From Prostheceraeus crozeri (taxonomy: Eukaryota; Platyhelminthes; Polycladida; Euryleptidae), in assembly GCA_907163375.1 (NCBI GenBank), contig CAJQUW010000506.1, forward strand, positions 275,262 to 339,261: a stretch of DNA of 64,000 nucleotides, given 5' to 3'. Numbering within the stretch: position 1 is the stretch's first letter; each line of letters begins with the position of its first letter. Of the stretch, positions 1 through 11,225 are shown piece after piece. Below the pieces are notes generated by a model, which was not told the origin of the DNA, did not search any database, and saw nothing but the letters and a program-made list of their open reading frames with translations. A program made the translations under genes and the position numbers.

Positions 1-11
1 TAAAAAACCCG

Positions 12-59
12 AAAAAACCCGCCCGGATATAACCCGATAAAACCCCGGGTGGGTTTTTT
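12..59. repeat. AT/GC foldback at the left edge of the window
   Basis: Positions 12-26 (six A, CCC, G, CCCGG) pair with 45-59 with one mismatch, leaving an 18-base loop. It lies where the neighbouring reverse transcriptase reading frame stops matching its family, so it may be the end of another insertion. The rest of that insertion would be outside the window. Confidence 0.45.
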
Positions 60-79
60 TGCCGACCAACCCTGATTTA

Positions 80-1110
80 TGGCCTCAATTATATTCTTCG
101 CATACAATTTTGATTTCAGTATTTTCTTCAATCTCTTCTTGTACTCCTTGACTGCCCTTGTCTTTGTTACTTTATCAAGGTTCGTATAATGTTGAAGGAT
201 TCCGAGATATTCATATCCTTCTTCGGTAACATCCTTTATATGAACTTCTTCGGCTTGATATCCCTCTGTTTGTATGACTTCTCCTCGATGGATGATTAGT
301 CGCGCACATTTTTCGATTCCGAATCTCATATTGATGTCATCGCTGTATGTTTTCACGGTGTTGATTAGGCAGTTGATGTCGCTTTCAGTTTTCCCGTACA
401 GTTTCAAATCGTCCATATATAGTAGATGGTTGATCTTTTGTCCCTTTGCTAGCTTATATGATCTATCTATGTCGTGCAGGACCTCACTGAGAGGGTTCAT
501 TGCAAGGCAGAACATGAGTGGTGACAGCGAGTCCCCTTGGAAGATCCCTCTTTTGATCTTTATGTGTCCAATATCTTCATTTCCATGTGTCAAATTTGTC
601 TCCCACCTTTTCATTGATGCTGTGTAATTACTTTTTGTATGACTTTGTTAACTTTGTACATGTCAAGGCATTTGATAATCCAAGAATGCGGAATGGAATC
701 GAAAGCCTTGCGATAATCGATCCATGCCATTGACAAGTTCTTCTTTCGCTTTCTGCTTTCACTGGTGATCGTTCTGTCTATGGCAAGTTGTTCTTTAGTA
801 CCTCTACATCTTGGAAGGCGCCCTTTTTGTTCCTTATGCATTATGTTCTTTGATTTGACGTGTTCATTGATTTTGTTTGCAATTATTCCGGTGAATAGCT
901 TCCACAGTGTCGGGAGACATGTTATGGGCCTGAAGTTGTCCGGAGTCGGCGGCTTGTTTTCGGATTTTCTTATTAGTGCCGTCCTGACCAGCCATTTCGG
1001 CACCATATCTGGATTTCTAAGAGCCTGTCATGTAATTTGCTCATCTTTTTTATCCAGAAAGCTTGTACTTTATCAGGACCTGCTGCTTTCCAATTTGCCA
1101 TGTTAGATAG
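80..1110 (-). pseudogene. Reverse transcriptase domain of copy B, frameshifted
   Basis: The frame at 1006-611 contains the fingers and palm blocks (PDNFRPITCLPTLWKLF, EQKG, AWIDYRKAFDSIPHSW). After a frame break near 610 the same domain continues downstream with a GDSLSPL block near 520 and the catalytic YMDD box at about 411-430, then a thumb-like Lys-rich stretch to about 80. The order A, B, C of RT motifs is complete, so this was a functional enzyme copying element RNA at the target site. It now lacks a single reading frame. Confidence 0.8.
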
Positions 1111-1808
1111 TTTGTATTTTGTGTCTTCCTCAGATATTGTGACGTTATCTTGATAAGTTAGTCTTTCGCAATTTCTCTCAATTTTTGGTAGCCATTCAGC
1201 CTGTGCATTCTATTGCTTTTCGGTTTCCTATATCCCTTTCCAGTACTCCATCATGTCGTCTTTGTTTTCGACTCGGCTATTGTTTGCTGTTTCTTGGTCT
1301 CTTATTTGTCTATATGCTTTCTTTGTGTTTTGGTGAAACAACTTGTTTATTCGCATTTGTTTCTTATCATGTAGGGAGGCAGTCTTCCATTATACTCCAT
1401 AGCTGCCCTAATCTGATCAGTTTCTTTCCTAAGGTTCTTAATTTGATTTTGTAGACGCTGCTTCTAAGGAGGCGGGTGCTTCGCACGTCTCGTATCATCC
1501 ATGACAATTTCTTCCGTAACTTTTGCCGCAGAGTAAATCAGTGTATTCATCTCTGTTATGCTGCTTGTTGGAATATGTTCAGTTATATTGTTTATCTTTT
1601 CAATCAACCGACTAGTGTTGTTGTTATTAACTCTTATTTTTCTTATGCCAGTTCGGCTTTCTGCATTCATATAAATCTCCATTTATTGGATTATCTTTTC
1701 TTTGAGACATTGCTCTTCTTCAGTAAGCTACTGAGTTGGTACTGTGTCACTATTTGTTTGTTATTCATCAGCAAGTGCATGAGCTACTGTATTGTTATCT
1801 GCTGGATC

Positions 1809-2292
1809 CTACGTGGTCGGGTCTGTTGCTTCGTCATCAGCTGTATTAGTCTGAAGGCTTTTTGTTCCACTAACTCTGTCGGCAATTGCTTCAATTTCGA
1901 GATTTGTCAATAGGCCATTCTTCACGATTGATCGCTTTTGATTAAGCAAGCCTTGTTCACTTATTGTCGTTTGCGGATACTTCTGTTTCCATATCTCATA
2001 CATGCGTTTTTCGAAATCCTCTCTCATTCGGTCGGGTCCTATAGTAGCTATCAATGACGCTGTCATTATCGGCATGTGTCCACTTTTTTCTATGACGTTG
2101 ATGTTGTTCATTTGTTCCAGTAGCCCGTCCGCTTGAACACCCTGGTTCCTCAATATTCAACGCAGGCCTTGATAACACGGGCGACGTCTGTTCCGGTATG
2201 GATATTATATTATTCCTACTCTCCATATGTGTATGGGTGTTGGGCGAGGACGAGATTAAGGAAGGAACCACTTCTCCTTCCCGAGTATGCAC
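1809..2292 (-). pseudogene. N-terminal part of R4/Dong-type element ORF
   Basis: Two overlapping minus-strand frames (2292-1996 and 2153-1809) together encode a hydrophilic N-terminal region. It includes a basic stretch with KKWTHADNDSVIDSYYRTRP that looks like a short helical DNA-binding or Myb-like segment, followed by a region ending in IADRVSG. The switch between the frames near 2000-2150 implies a frameshift. In this group of elements the N-terminus binds target DNA; that role is inferred from the family. Further frame pieces continue at 1682-1464 toward the RT. Confidence 0.5.
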
Positions 2293-2299
2293 TCATGTG

Positions 2300-2492
2300 A
2301 TTCGAGCGTCTGCAGTCTGGTTAATAGTCAGCCAATGTCTGATCCACTTGCGACCTCCACGTAGCTGGATTACAGGTGCTTGCCAAACACCCGGTCGAAA
2401 GCATTATTAATAAGGTTGACTGCGCAAGGAGTCGAACCTGGGCCATCCAGACCACAGGCAGACACTTAAACCACTGTGCCACTCGCTCGCTC
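2300..2492 (-). repeat. tRNA-derived SINE-like segment with Pol III boxes
   Basis: On the minus strand an A box TGGCACAGTGG lies at 2481-2471 and a perfect B box GGTTCGACTCC at 2438-2428, at typical tRNA spacing. I could not fold a convincing acceptor stem, so it reads as a SINE head rather than a tRNA gene. The downstream part (toward 2300) would be the SINE body or the 5' part of copy B, which follows in the same orientation. Confidence 0.6.
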
Positions 2493-2498
2493 AATATT

Positions 2499-2510
2499 TG
2501 TTTATTTATT
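2499..2510. repeat. Target site duplication of copy A (left)
   Basis: TGTTTATTTATT here matches 3615-3626 exactly and brackets the truncated non-LTR element copy A. Confidence 0.7.
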
Positions 2511-3614
2511 TTTTTTTTAGTACACGAGCCATGCACAACATTAGGTCGGGAAGATACCACTATGGCCTCGGAGTCCTACCAGGACTCAGGGAGGTCAAGT
2601 ATGCGCCTGAGGATGTGGGCACTTCCGAGAAGCGCTGCCTTAAGCAAGTCGGGTACATAGTGGTGTCCAGGGATTTGTGCGAGATATCCCTGCAGCTGTG
2701 TTGTATGTGCACCAAGGGCTCCCACGACGATTGGCATGACCTTTACTTTAATGTTCCACAATTTCTGTATTTCCATCTTTAGATCTTGGTATTTTTCAAT
2801 CTTCTCGCGTTCCTTTTTACTTATATTGCGATCGTCTGGCACTGCTATATCGATTATAATTCCTGTTTTCTTGACCTTGTCGACGAGTAGTATGTCAGGT
2901 CTTCTTGCTGTTATTAGTCTATCAGTTCGAATCTCAAAGTCCCACAGTATTTTTATCACATCATTGTCCTCCACTGATCTCGGCTCATGCCTCCATGGTT
3001 GCTTGCTGACTTGAATGCTGTATTGTTCGCATATACTTCTGTGTATCAATTTTGCAACTTCGTTGTGGCGTCTTAGATACTCAGTTGCGGCCAATTTCGA
3101 ACACGAAGTCAAGATGTGTGTCACCGTTTCATCCGCTGAATTGAACATTCTGCACTTAGGGTCTGATGATGATTTTATGATGTATGTTGCATGAGCCTTG
3201 GTGTTGAGGGCTTGGTCTTGTGCTGCTGTTATGAGTGCCTCAGTTTCGATTTTCAACTTCACTGATTTCATCCATTCATAGCATGCCGTTGTTGTTGTAA
3301 CCTCTTTCATCTGTCTTTTGTATTGTCCATGAAGAGCCTTATTGTCCCATCTTAAGAGCCTGTCTTCGCTTGTCTTCTTCCTCCAATCCGCGGTAGTTTC
3401 CGACTTCGGCTTATAGAGACCGCCGCTCTTCACCACCGCCAGCAGTGGATCGTTGCTATGGGTAATGTAGTCTCTAAGGCTTCTGTCTTCTCCTTCTATA
3501 ACCTCAGTGACATCTTTCAAACCCCTTCCTCCCCGAGCCCGCGGAAGGTAGAGCCGATCGACGTCTGCTCGCGGATGGAGGCCACCGTACATATTCATTA
3601 ACTTTTTTTATGAA
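2511..3614 (-). mobile_element. 5'-truncated R4/Dong-type non-LTR insertion (copy A)
   Basis: The insertion is bounded by a 12-bp direct repeat. On the minus strand it has a poly-A-like tail (T run at 2511-2518) right after a coding C-terminus. The 5' end is cut within the ORF near 3600, as expected from incomplete reverse transcription. A TAA-type microsatellite (TTATTATTATTA around 3622-3634) flanks the 5' side; Dong elements are known to insert at TAA repeats, so this fits the clade, although the repeat alone does not prove it. Confidence 0.75.
2576..3598 (-). pseudogene. C-terminal zinc knuckle and restriction-like endonuclease of copy A
   Basis: This is an open 340-codon frame with no N-terminus: the RT part is lost. 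It begins in the post-RT linker (HPRADVDRLYLPRARGGRGL), then a zinc-knuckle-like block with KCRMF and THILTSC, then the restriction-like endonuclease signature RRPDILLVD followed by GIIIDIAVPDD. In the family the knuckle is CxxC; here the second Cys is Phe, so metal binding is probably lost. The endonuclease nicks target DNA to prime reverse transcription. Without an RT this copy cannot move by itself. Confidence 0.8.
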
Positions 3615-3626
3615 TGTTTATTTATT
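3615..3626. repeat. Target site duplication of copy A (right)
   Basis: Exact second copy of TGTTTATTTATT (see 2499-2510). Confidence 0.7.
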
Positions 3627-4689
3627 ATTATTATTAACAATTATTTCAATTTATACTCGTTAAATGTACATTCCTTTATCAGTTACTTCTTAGTATTGCC
3701 GCATATGTCTGTTGAATGGCTCTGTTTGTCTGCATTGTGGTTGTTTGCATCTATGTTTGCTGTCGCAAATCTAGGGCGTTGTGTATTGGGACGGCAGGTC
3801 CTCAATTCAAAGACGGTTATCAAGAAACACATCGTTTTGACTTGGGGTTTCTACTAGATAAAACATGTGAATTAGATTCCATGTATTAGGTATAAGTAGC
3901 TTACAGAATGTGTGCATCAGGAGTAAGGCAAGATAATTTCACTACTGACACATGACTCCTATGTATATACAGTATCTAAAAAGTAAATGAACCTTGCTTA
4001 TACTCGAAAGTACATTAGGCACGAGCCTTTCTTCCATGTGGCCGAGTTGTTATTTATTCCACTTTTATTCTTTTTGTGCTGAGTGTACATTCCTGCTTTC
4101 TGAACGTGACAAGCAAAACATTTTGAGAAATTAAAATAAACACAAATTGCTTTACGTGTGTGATGCATTATTATAACCAGCCAGCTATTTTAATATGAAC
4201 CGGATAACCATAGAAAGCTGATCCTTTGAAACTAAGGCTACTTATCGATATGCTATTTAGGAGTTTTTATTGCCATTGTTCAAATTGTGTCACAAGTAAT
4301 AAAATCACAGAATGTGGATCAATGCCCACATGCACTTATCATTCTGATATTTGGTTATTGGTATGTCGACAACATATATTATACATATATCGCGCGATTC
4401 CGTCTGTAGCAACGTTCTCTGATAGCGCCATTGCGAATTTACCTATATCACATCTGACAGAATGCTCTAGACAGTGGATGACCACTGCTGCTAAGTAAAT
4501 GTCGTCATGTTGATGCAACATGATTTTACATTAAATTGGTCAAACTGTCTCACATAGGTTGAGATATATAGGAAGTTACTCGGCTTTGAGGTGACTGGGT
4601 AATAGCCAAAAATAATCCGCGTAGCTACTGCAAGCGATGTCTATGTTTAAAATCGGCACTATTTTCGATCATGCATCTTATATTTCAGG
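3627..4689. other. Non-coding stretch, no gene seen
   Basis: AT-rich unique-looking DNA with a short TTA repeat at its left edge. Short frames here have no recognisable content. If the exon at 4690 is real, the right part is intron ending in TATATTTCAG. Confidence 0.5.
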
Positions 4690-5047
4690 CATGAATCATG
4701 GATCCCATCTTTCGGCTTTATATTCAAGCAAGGAATCGGAGGGATCACCTGCGACTACCCTTCCGAGCATGTTCAGACAACAATTGTATAGTGGAAGCAT
4801 ACCAAGTGTCGGAGCTCCGTCAGGAACGAGTCCAATGTCCACATGCTCTTCTAGCAACTCAGTGACAATGCAAAAACCACCACCTATGATCCCATGTCCA
4901 CAACCGACACATAGTCCAGTTTGCATGACACCGCAATCTAACCACAGTAACAACGATTCAAATAATCGCCATGACACCAACAATAATGATGGTGTCACCA
5001 ATCATGACGACATTGAAGACGATTTCAACTGGGATTCCATTGTTTAA
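4690..5047 (+). CDS. Candidate terminal exon of a host gene (Ser/Pro/Asn-rich, acidic tail)
   Basis: A splice-acceptor-like TATATTTCAG ends at 4689 and is followed by 118 open codons to a TAA at 5045. The protein starts near GMNHGSHLSALYSS, is rich in Ser, Pro, Thr and Asn with several PP and NN runs, and ends in an acidic aromatic tail with DDIEDDFNWDSIV. Such tails are common in activation domains of transcription factors. No folded domain is visible and I do not recognise the gene. Third codon positions look varied, and the frame is clearly longer than the random frames around it. AT-rich 3'-UTR-like sequence with an AATAAA at 5703 follows. Upstream exons are not visible in the window. It could still be a chance frame. 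Confidence 0.5.
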
Positions 5048-8000
5048 GAGGACTCGGAGTTGCAGGATATGATCTATTGAAGTGTATTTGTATATATGTA
5101 GATTTTATATATATTGTTTTTATGATGAAGTTGCTATTGTAAAAAGTAGTCTAGGACTGTTATTGTCCCCCAAAAGCAGGTGGGTGCATGTACGTGTATG
5201 TTGTTTTGTGTGCATATAATTTCACCTTTTTTCGAGTTTATGGATTTCATTATCATTATTTTGTAAATTTGTTGTTAAAAGCTATTTAGTAACAGATATA
5301 CATATACCTGTAAATATAATTAAAGTGTCACATACGTTGGTACCTTCAGCATGTAGCACAATGTCTGAAATGCAAGAAGCATGAAATTGTTATAATAATC
5401 CATCATGAAATTTATTAAGCTAATGTGCATCCGATGCTAATGCAAATATTCAAGCCTCATTTATGATAAGCATTTCACATAGTTCGATATAAATTACATC
5501 AACGCCATTCTGTAGCTGTCCTCAACACTGACGGGATAATAACCTTCTGTCTGATTTTAACACAGATCAATTGCGTTCGTCAATTTGCCTGTCTTGGGGT
5601 GTTGTCCGTTCGTATCTCATTTTATACATGTATAACGACAGAGAGGATAGGTAAACGAGCAAGCGTATTTATACATGCATCGATTTTCTCTAATACAAAT
5701 TCAATAAATAGAGGAAATACATGCTGGTCGCCTCCTCATCACCCTGATGTACCGTATATGGACTTTCGAAATATTGATCTTATTTGTGTGACTTGCAACA
5801 AGGTTCACTGATAAACTGGTCCTTCTCCTTCATGAAAAGTTTACTGCTATCGATACACGAAGATTATAACAAGTAAACAGGACCAACATCGCTCTTTATC
5901 TCTGCTTGTTTCGCACTGATTTGTGTGGGTAGTATTGATACCTGATTTAGTGCTTCACAATGGCCACAAAAATTATTTGAACAAATGAATACAATTTCTT
6001 GAATTACAACGCACTATTTGATAAGTATACATCATGGATTAAATATCATAAACGTGCATTTGTACCTTCTACTGCGCACATAGTGACAGTGCCGCACTTT
6101 CCACTAAGAAGCAACCCCGTCTCTGGACTCAATCATTTATTAGCAAAACCCTTCTGACTTTTTTCAAGAAAGACTACTATTTCGCGATGATAAGAATGTC
6201 CACAATAGCCAATAATTTATCCCTCCACAAATGGTGACAAGCAACATTCACGAATTCTTCAGTTCTATCTTTAGTTTCAACTGACTTTTGTTCATGTTTC
6301 TCCGATGTTGATGACTAGTGAATATCATCTCTTCTTAATTCAAACAAAGGTATCTGATAAAGAGCAACGCAATTCCAAAATCTGGACTATAATTGTAAAA
6401 GGTTCTGGCAGACAGAAGAGAAAATGTGAACTTTTCAAATTCGCCCCAGGGGAAGTAATAAACCAGAAATATCTCCATTATACTAGATCTTGTTGCATGC
6501 AATAGATAGATCATAGTAGTTTTTGATTTTTGAAGTTGCATCACGCGACACTTATTGTAAATCACCGAAATTTAATCGGATATGTCACTCAAAATGATGC
6601 TAAATGCAGAGATATCACACGGCACACGGTGTCCCTAGGTACGCGAGGAATACGGTAAAGATTAATTTGAAGTTAATGTTTGCGAGAAATATTGTGATCT
6701 AGTGAGAAATTGTTATAGCATTGTATTATCATGCATGTGATTTTTTGTCGTGACTTTCAACTGTCGCATAGATTGTTTTCAACATTCGTTTTATGCTAGA
6801 GGTGATAAATGAACTTCAAGAGTAGCATCTTCATTAATTTCGAATGGTGCGTCACATTTTGACGCAAATGTCATAATCCTTGTTTTGATTTTTAAAGTTG
6901 GTCTTGTGAAGAAAATCACACTGATTTGAAGTTTTTTATTAACATCATTCGTCCGAATCCGTCCCTTAGATGTTTGCCATAAACATGTATCCCAAAGGAT
7001 TAAGTTTGCTGTGTCCGTCCACTCTAAAACAGTGTGCCTCAACTGATTTATGTTCTGAATTTCTTGATAGTATTTTTTGAGAAGCGGCGAACTTTTATAA
7101 TTAGTTATTCACAGATTCGCGCATATGAGTTGTAGATATTTTTAGCAAATTATTATTCTACTTTGTATGAAATACCTGATTTTTGTGTCCTGTTCGACTT
7201 CCGCTGATGTAAAAATATTGTTAAAAATTGAATACCATTGTTCATTAATCATTGCTTCATTTTATCATTCCTGCTTGACGCTTTATGACAACCTTGTAAT
7301 TTAGATTTTTTTCTGGGCAATCTTTCTTATGTATTTTCTGTACATATTGGTATGAATGGCATTAATGATCAAGCAACTATTTTTATAACTTTTCTTCTTT
7401 CGAATTGTAATTCTTACACAGGAAATTTGTGAGCTTTGAACATTGTTGATGCTGCTCATTCAATGATATTCTGCATTTCATATGTGTAACTACTCTATTC
7501 AACTGTAGTTTTGAAATGAATGATTCGTTTGAATAATCATGAAACTATTGATGTTTTTTCGTAAAACACTGGGACTCATATTAGAGTGATTGTAGGTCTA
7601 CAATGGCTTAAGTGATCTATCGGCATCAAATCAAAATGGTCATTGATAGAGCTATACCAGTGGAGCCCTCGAAATATTATTAAAATACAGCTAGGCCTAC
7701 TTCTTGCAGTTAGTCGAAGTGTGATCAAGAAGTCTATACAACAGGCACTTGATTATCGGATGAAATTTTAACAGAAGCGGATGTTTTAGATGTTGCCGCC
7801 CTGCTGTTTAACTTCGATTTCTGGCTCTCCCTGAAGCAATTGTATCAAGTCAAGACCGAGTTTCTGTACCACTTTGTCCAGGAACCGAGCCTACCTAATC
7901 AAAGCATGATTCTTTGCTTGCTTAATAGGAATTTGAAATTAATTCGAAATCTGCTATGACTCAATTTTCCTGCTCAATGGAACCAACTCGCATAGGTGAG

Positions 8001-8399
8001 AAATTCGATTAATCCCATTCTCACCCATGGGAGCCCTTTCTACAAGACACTAGAAATTTTACAAAATTCGACATGCAAATGTAAAAAGGGAAACTTTGAT
8101 GTCATTCCCGACTTATCTAATTTGAAGACGGCATGGACGTATCTACTGACTTTTTTAGACCATTTTAGGGGTGTGCCACTCTGAGTCTGAACCAGTGAAA
8201 CCGTGAATTTCTGAAAATCATACACTAAGCTTATGACAGGCCTATCAACGATGACTACTTGATGAAGCCTATGAAATACCTCTAGATGACATGCCACGCG
8301 TAATTACAGAGCACCCCAAGCATCCGTGGTTAAAGACATTCTATGCGCGCTGCACTGTCAGAAATCACTAGATCTGAAGCTGTTAAAACATATAAGGAA
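5048..8399. other. Non-coding stretch, no gene seen
   Basis: Unique-looking AT-rich DNA without recognisable coding or structured features; the first few hundred bases may be the 3' UTR of the exon above. Short open frames have random composition. Confidence 0.5.
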
Positions 8400-8620
8400 T
8401 GTTTATGAATACGCGCGTTTATGGTTTACTCGTCGTCTACGTTTGTCCGCGTTGCCGCTTGAACCACGGATGAACCGCTAAGCATGTTCTGTCTGCCCTG
8501 AGCATGAAATTGAGGTCCTATCACATTGTTTAGACTCCGATACATGCAGACACATGAGACGCAAAGTCTTTATAACAGGACTGCCGACAGATGTTGCAGC
8601 AATGTCACGCAAAGCCACGG
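8400..8620 (+). pseudogene. Relic of a retroelement C-terminal zinc knuckle
   Basis: A broken plus-strand frame reads YARLWFTRRLRLSALPLEP, then after a stop a CxxC...H...C type block (CSVCPEHEIEVLSHC) and a Cys/His-rich tail. This resembles the zinc knuckle that closes the polyprotein of many non-LTR elements. The surrounding bases from about 8330 show the same style but with more stops. It is too decayed to classify. Confidence 0.35.
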
Positions 8621-9201
8621 ATGTTTAAGCCTACATCAAAAAATATTTTAAGAAGCTTGCAGCTGTAACAAATTATGGACAAAAGTGCCCTTTTTGTAAA
8701 ACATGACCTACTTTTCAAGTTTGCCTATACAATACTGCGTCATAAGCACATGTTTCACTTCGATGTCGAATAGGTTCGCAGGCAAGACCACAAAATCGCT
8801 AAACGAAGCGCTCATTGTCCAAAAAATTGTAGAATCGCCCATGTGTGGCGAATATATGCGCACTAGGCTTATCACTAAAAAAATTTTTTTAGAAATTTAC
8901 TAAGCCTGTAATAGTTCTAGATGAACTTTTCCCTACAGATCACGAAAACATAAAATTGTTTCGCTAAAATCAAAAAAAAGGTCCCGCACCGAAGTCATTT
9001 ACTTTTTTCAATTTAGTTTATTCTTTGGAAAAAGCAAATAGCCTACAACCATCAAATAGCAGTCATGAAGAAATCGAATATTTATTAATATACACATATT
9101 GCGATTTCAAATATCCTTTAAATAGCTAAATACGAGTATCAAAGAATATTATTACAAATTGGCCAGCAAATGACAGTGAATCGTAAGTTAGCCTATTATC
9201 A

Positions 9202-9257
9202 GGGTGTTCGCGGCTTTTCGAGACCGAAATTCCAGGTTTTTCCAGCTCGCGGACACC
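9202..9257. repeat. Short foldback (MITE-like)
   Basis: GGTGTTCGCGG near 9203 pairs with CGCGGACACC near 9248 with one mismatch. It is a compact inverted repeat in otherwise featureless DNA and may be a miniature inverted-repeat relic. Confidence 0.4.
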
Positions 9258-9840
9258 TTGTATTATCACATGTATGTGATTATTGATAACAGCGTAATTG
9301 GATCAAAACTGCCACACTTTCAAAATCCTCTTATTAAAAATAACTGAACCGTGTTAGTTTCAGAAAAGGCTTTCATTTGTCAATGAACGTAGCGTATCTA
9401 CGAATCATCGACATATTCGTCACTCGTCAGTATCGTCAATTCCAAAAATAGAAATGACGGCAGTCATAGTTCATAAGAAATAGTTTCATTATACGTTGTG
9501 AGTTTTCATTGTTTCTCGGTCAGAATGTCAAAAAAAATTGGCATTATCTGTAGCAAGTTCCTCTCAGCGATGGCAGAAAAATCTACCAACAACAAAGAAA
9601 AAAGGGAGAAAACTACCCGTGGTCGAATGTATTAACAAGTTTTCTAAAATGCCGAAAACGAAGACATAATCGGTAGATTTGTGTTTATGATTAATAATAA
9701 TAATAAGCGTTGTATTTCTTGAATGATAATCAGAAGGTAAGAACATACATGCAGATTCTGTCACATGCCATGAATGTAGGCCATACTGTCTTTTAGTAAA
9801 GAGAAAAGTGAGTCGAAATAAATGTATGACAAATAAAACT
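9258..9840. other. 3' UTR of the interrupted LINE and flanking DNA
   Basis: No coding frame. On the minus strand this follows the LINE stop codon at 9841-9843. A TTA microsatellite around 9691-9711 may mark the LINE 3' tail; beyond it I see nothing specific. Confidence 0.4.
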
Positions 9841-9978
9841 TCACGTTAATTCGTTGAAGAGACGTATGGTAAAAGGTAAAAATGTCATTTGCCTTTTTGC
9901 TGTTCGTTAGTACATTGTAGCCAATCGACGAGAACATGATAATTGCCTTGGTTTCAGATCATGTAAAATGTGATCATC
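9841..9978 (-). pseudogene. C-terminal end of the CR1/L2-like LINE ORF2, left of the Maverick
   Basis: Reading the minus strand from the Maverick boundary gives codons in the same frame as the reverse transcriptase on the far side (31515 onward). The segment carries the family tail: a HILHDL block, then an R-T-A-R-like block, then FLPFTIRLFNELT before a TGA at 9841-9843. One in-frame TAA lies at 9907-9909. This shows that the LINE was continuous across the site before the Maverick inserted. Confidence 0.8.
9973..9978. repeat. Maverick target site duplication (left)
   Basis: ATCATC directly abuts the left terminal inverted repeat and is repeated at 31515-31520. Six-bp duplications are the rule for Maverick/Polinton integrases. 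Confidence 0.9.
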
Positions 9979-10337
9979 AGTAATGGGCAAAAGACCGTTC
10001 CAGGACACCATAAAATTCAAAAAAATAGTATCTTTAAAAACGACATAAATTCATGAATTTGAACCCTTTTTCAGGTTTTTAAGACCCAAATACATGAATT
10101 TAGTCCATTCAAAAAGTACCATTTCTTCAAAAAATGGCATTTTCAAAAACGACATAAATTCATGAATTTGAACCCTTTTTCAGGTTATGAAGACCTAAAT
10201 TCATAAATTTGGGCGTTTTTAAAAATACCCAATTTTCAAATTTTTCAAAATCTCAAATTTGAGAATTACAATTTTCACCCTTAAAATCATGACCGTTCCA
10301 GGACACCGAAAATCATAAAAGTTAAGAATCTCAAATT
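9979..10337 (+). repeat. Left terminal inverted repeat of the Maverick
   Basis: Matches the reverse complement of 31153-31514 with few differences. It contains two copies of the motif GACCGTTCCAGGACACC (9993-10009 and 10291-10307) and an internal direct repeat about 110 bp apart (10036-10076 and 10146-10186). Confidence 0.92.
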
Positions 10338-10402
10338 CATGAATTTTATCCATCTTTCAGGTTTTTAAAATATATCATGTGACTAAAAATATTTCTTTAA
10401 AA

Positions 10403-11104
10403 ATGGAAGAAACAAAAGCAAGAATATATCCTTCGTTATCATATGAACGTAGTTCTACTTTAATGGACATTGAAAAAATGAATAAAGAAAAACACAAAGA
10501 TAGAGTACGTTATATGAAAGATAAGGAATCTCAATTATTATTAAGATTAGAGCATTATAAAAAATTAAGAAAGAGATGGACTAAAGTTAAGAATGTAACA
10601 CAAGGAATTGGCATATTCTTGACAATAAGTTTAGGCGCTCTCACTATTGTTATATCTTCTGGTGTTTTAGTAATTCCAGTAGTTGCTACAGCTTTAACAG
10701 GTACGGGTGTTTTTGCAACTTCACTTGTTACAATGTTAGATAAATCTTTAATAACTAAGAAACGAAAATCATTAAAAACTAAGCATTTACATATTAAAGA
10801 AGTCTATGACAAATTGCATTACTACTTTCAAAGAGTATGTGATGATAATGTTATTACGTTAGATGAGATTGAAAAATTTGATCAAATAGCTAATGAAGTA
10901 AATCAAATATCATTTCAATTACAGTCAGAAAAAGTTGATGATAAGAATAAACAGGATGGCAAAATTTCGAGTGATGGTAAAACTTTTAGTGATGGTAAAA
11001 TTTCTAATGAAGAAAATGATAAGATTTTTTTAGAAGAGCTAAAAACTTTAAGCGAAAATTTAAGCAAAACTTTATTAAACAAAACTTTATTAAACAAAAC
11101 TTAA
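10403..11104 (+). CDS. Maverick membrane-hairpin protein, function unknown
   Basis: The frame is 233 codons from the ATG at 10403, which has the A-rich leader (TTTAAAAATGG) shared by this element's genes. The N-terminal 60 residues are charged and helical. Residues 69-111 are hydrophobic and glycine-rich (GIGIFLTISLGALTIVISSG and on), long enough for two membrane passes. A charged helical region follows, then a short repeat with DGKIS/DGKTF near residue 185-200 and a duplicated TLLNK at the end. It sits just inside the left TIR as the first gene. Intact, unlike most neighbours. It may be a membrane or virion protein; no enzyme motif is visible. Confidence 0.7.
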   Translation: MEETKARIYPSLSYERSSTLMDIEKMNKEKHKDRVRYMKDKESQLLLRLEHYKKLRKRWTKVKNVTQGIGIFLTISLGALTIVISSGVLVIPVVATALTGTGVFATSLVTMLDKSLITKKRKSLKTKHLHIKEVYDKLHYYFQRVCDDNVITLDEIEKFDQIANEVNQISFQLQSEKVDDKNKQDGKISSDGKTFSDGKISNEENDKIFLEELKTLSENLSKTLLNKTLLNKT

Positions 11105-11225
11105 AACGAGAAAACTTTAAACGAAAAGATGTCAGACAACAAAGCAATAAAAAAATAATTTGTTCAGTAAAATGTTTTTGTTGTATTCCAATGTTACCAC
11201 AAAATTCAAATATTATATTTTAAAA

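Larger units (their letters stand above)
66..2292 (-). mobile_element. Degenerate R4/Dong-type non-LTR retrotransposon (copy B)
   Basis: Read on the minus strand, the segment runs from an N-terminal region near 2292 through a linker to a reverse transcriptase domain that breaks off near 66. The style of the RT (a WIDYRKAFDSIPHSW block, then a YMDD box) and of the N-terminal region is that of non-LTR elements with a restriction-like endonuclease (R2/R4/Dong/NeSL group). The C-terminal endonuclease part is missing here, cut by the window edge or by another insertion. Several frameshifts and stops break the frame, so the copy is dead. The clade assignment is from remembered family style, not a search. 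Confidence 0.75.

Noticed and set aside
765..1913. Plus-strand frames overlapping copy B
   Set aside because: They are antisense shadows of the minus-strand reverse transcriptase and N-terminal region.
2425..2492. Functional tRNA gene
   Set aside because: A and B boxes are present, but no acceptor stem or full cloverleaf could be formed.
8703..8903. 66-codon frame
   Set aside because: Random composition, no homology-like pattern and no start or splice context.
10379..10402. Upstream extension of the membrane-hairpin gene to 10379
   Set aside because: The extension begins at GTG, whereas the ATG at 10403 has the element's usual A-rich leader.
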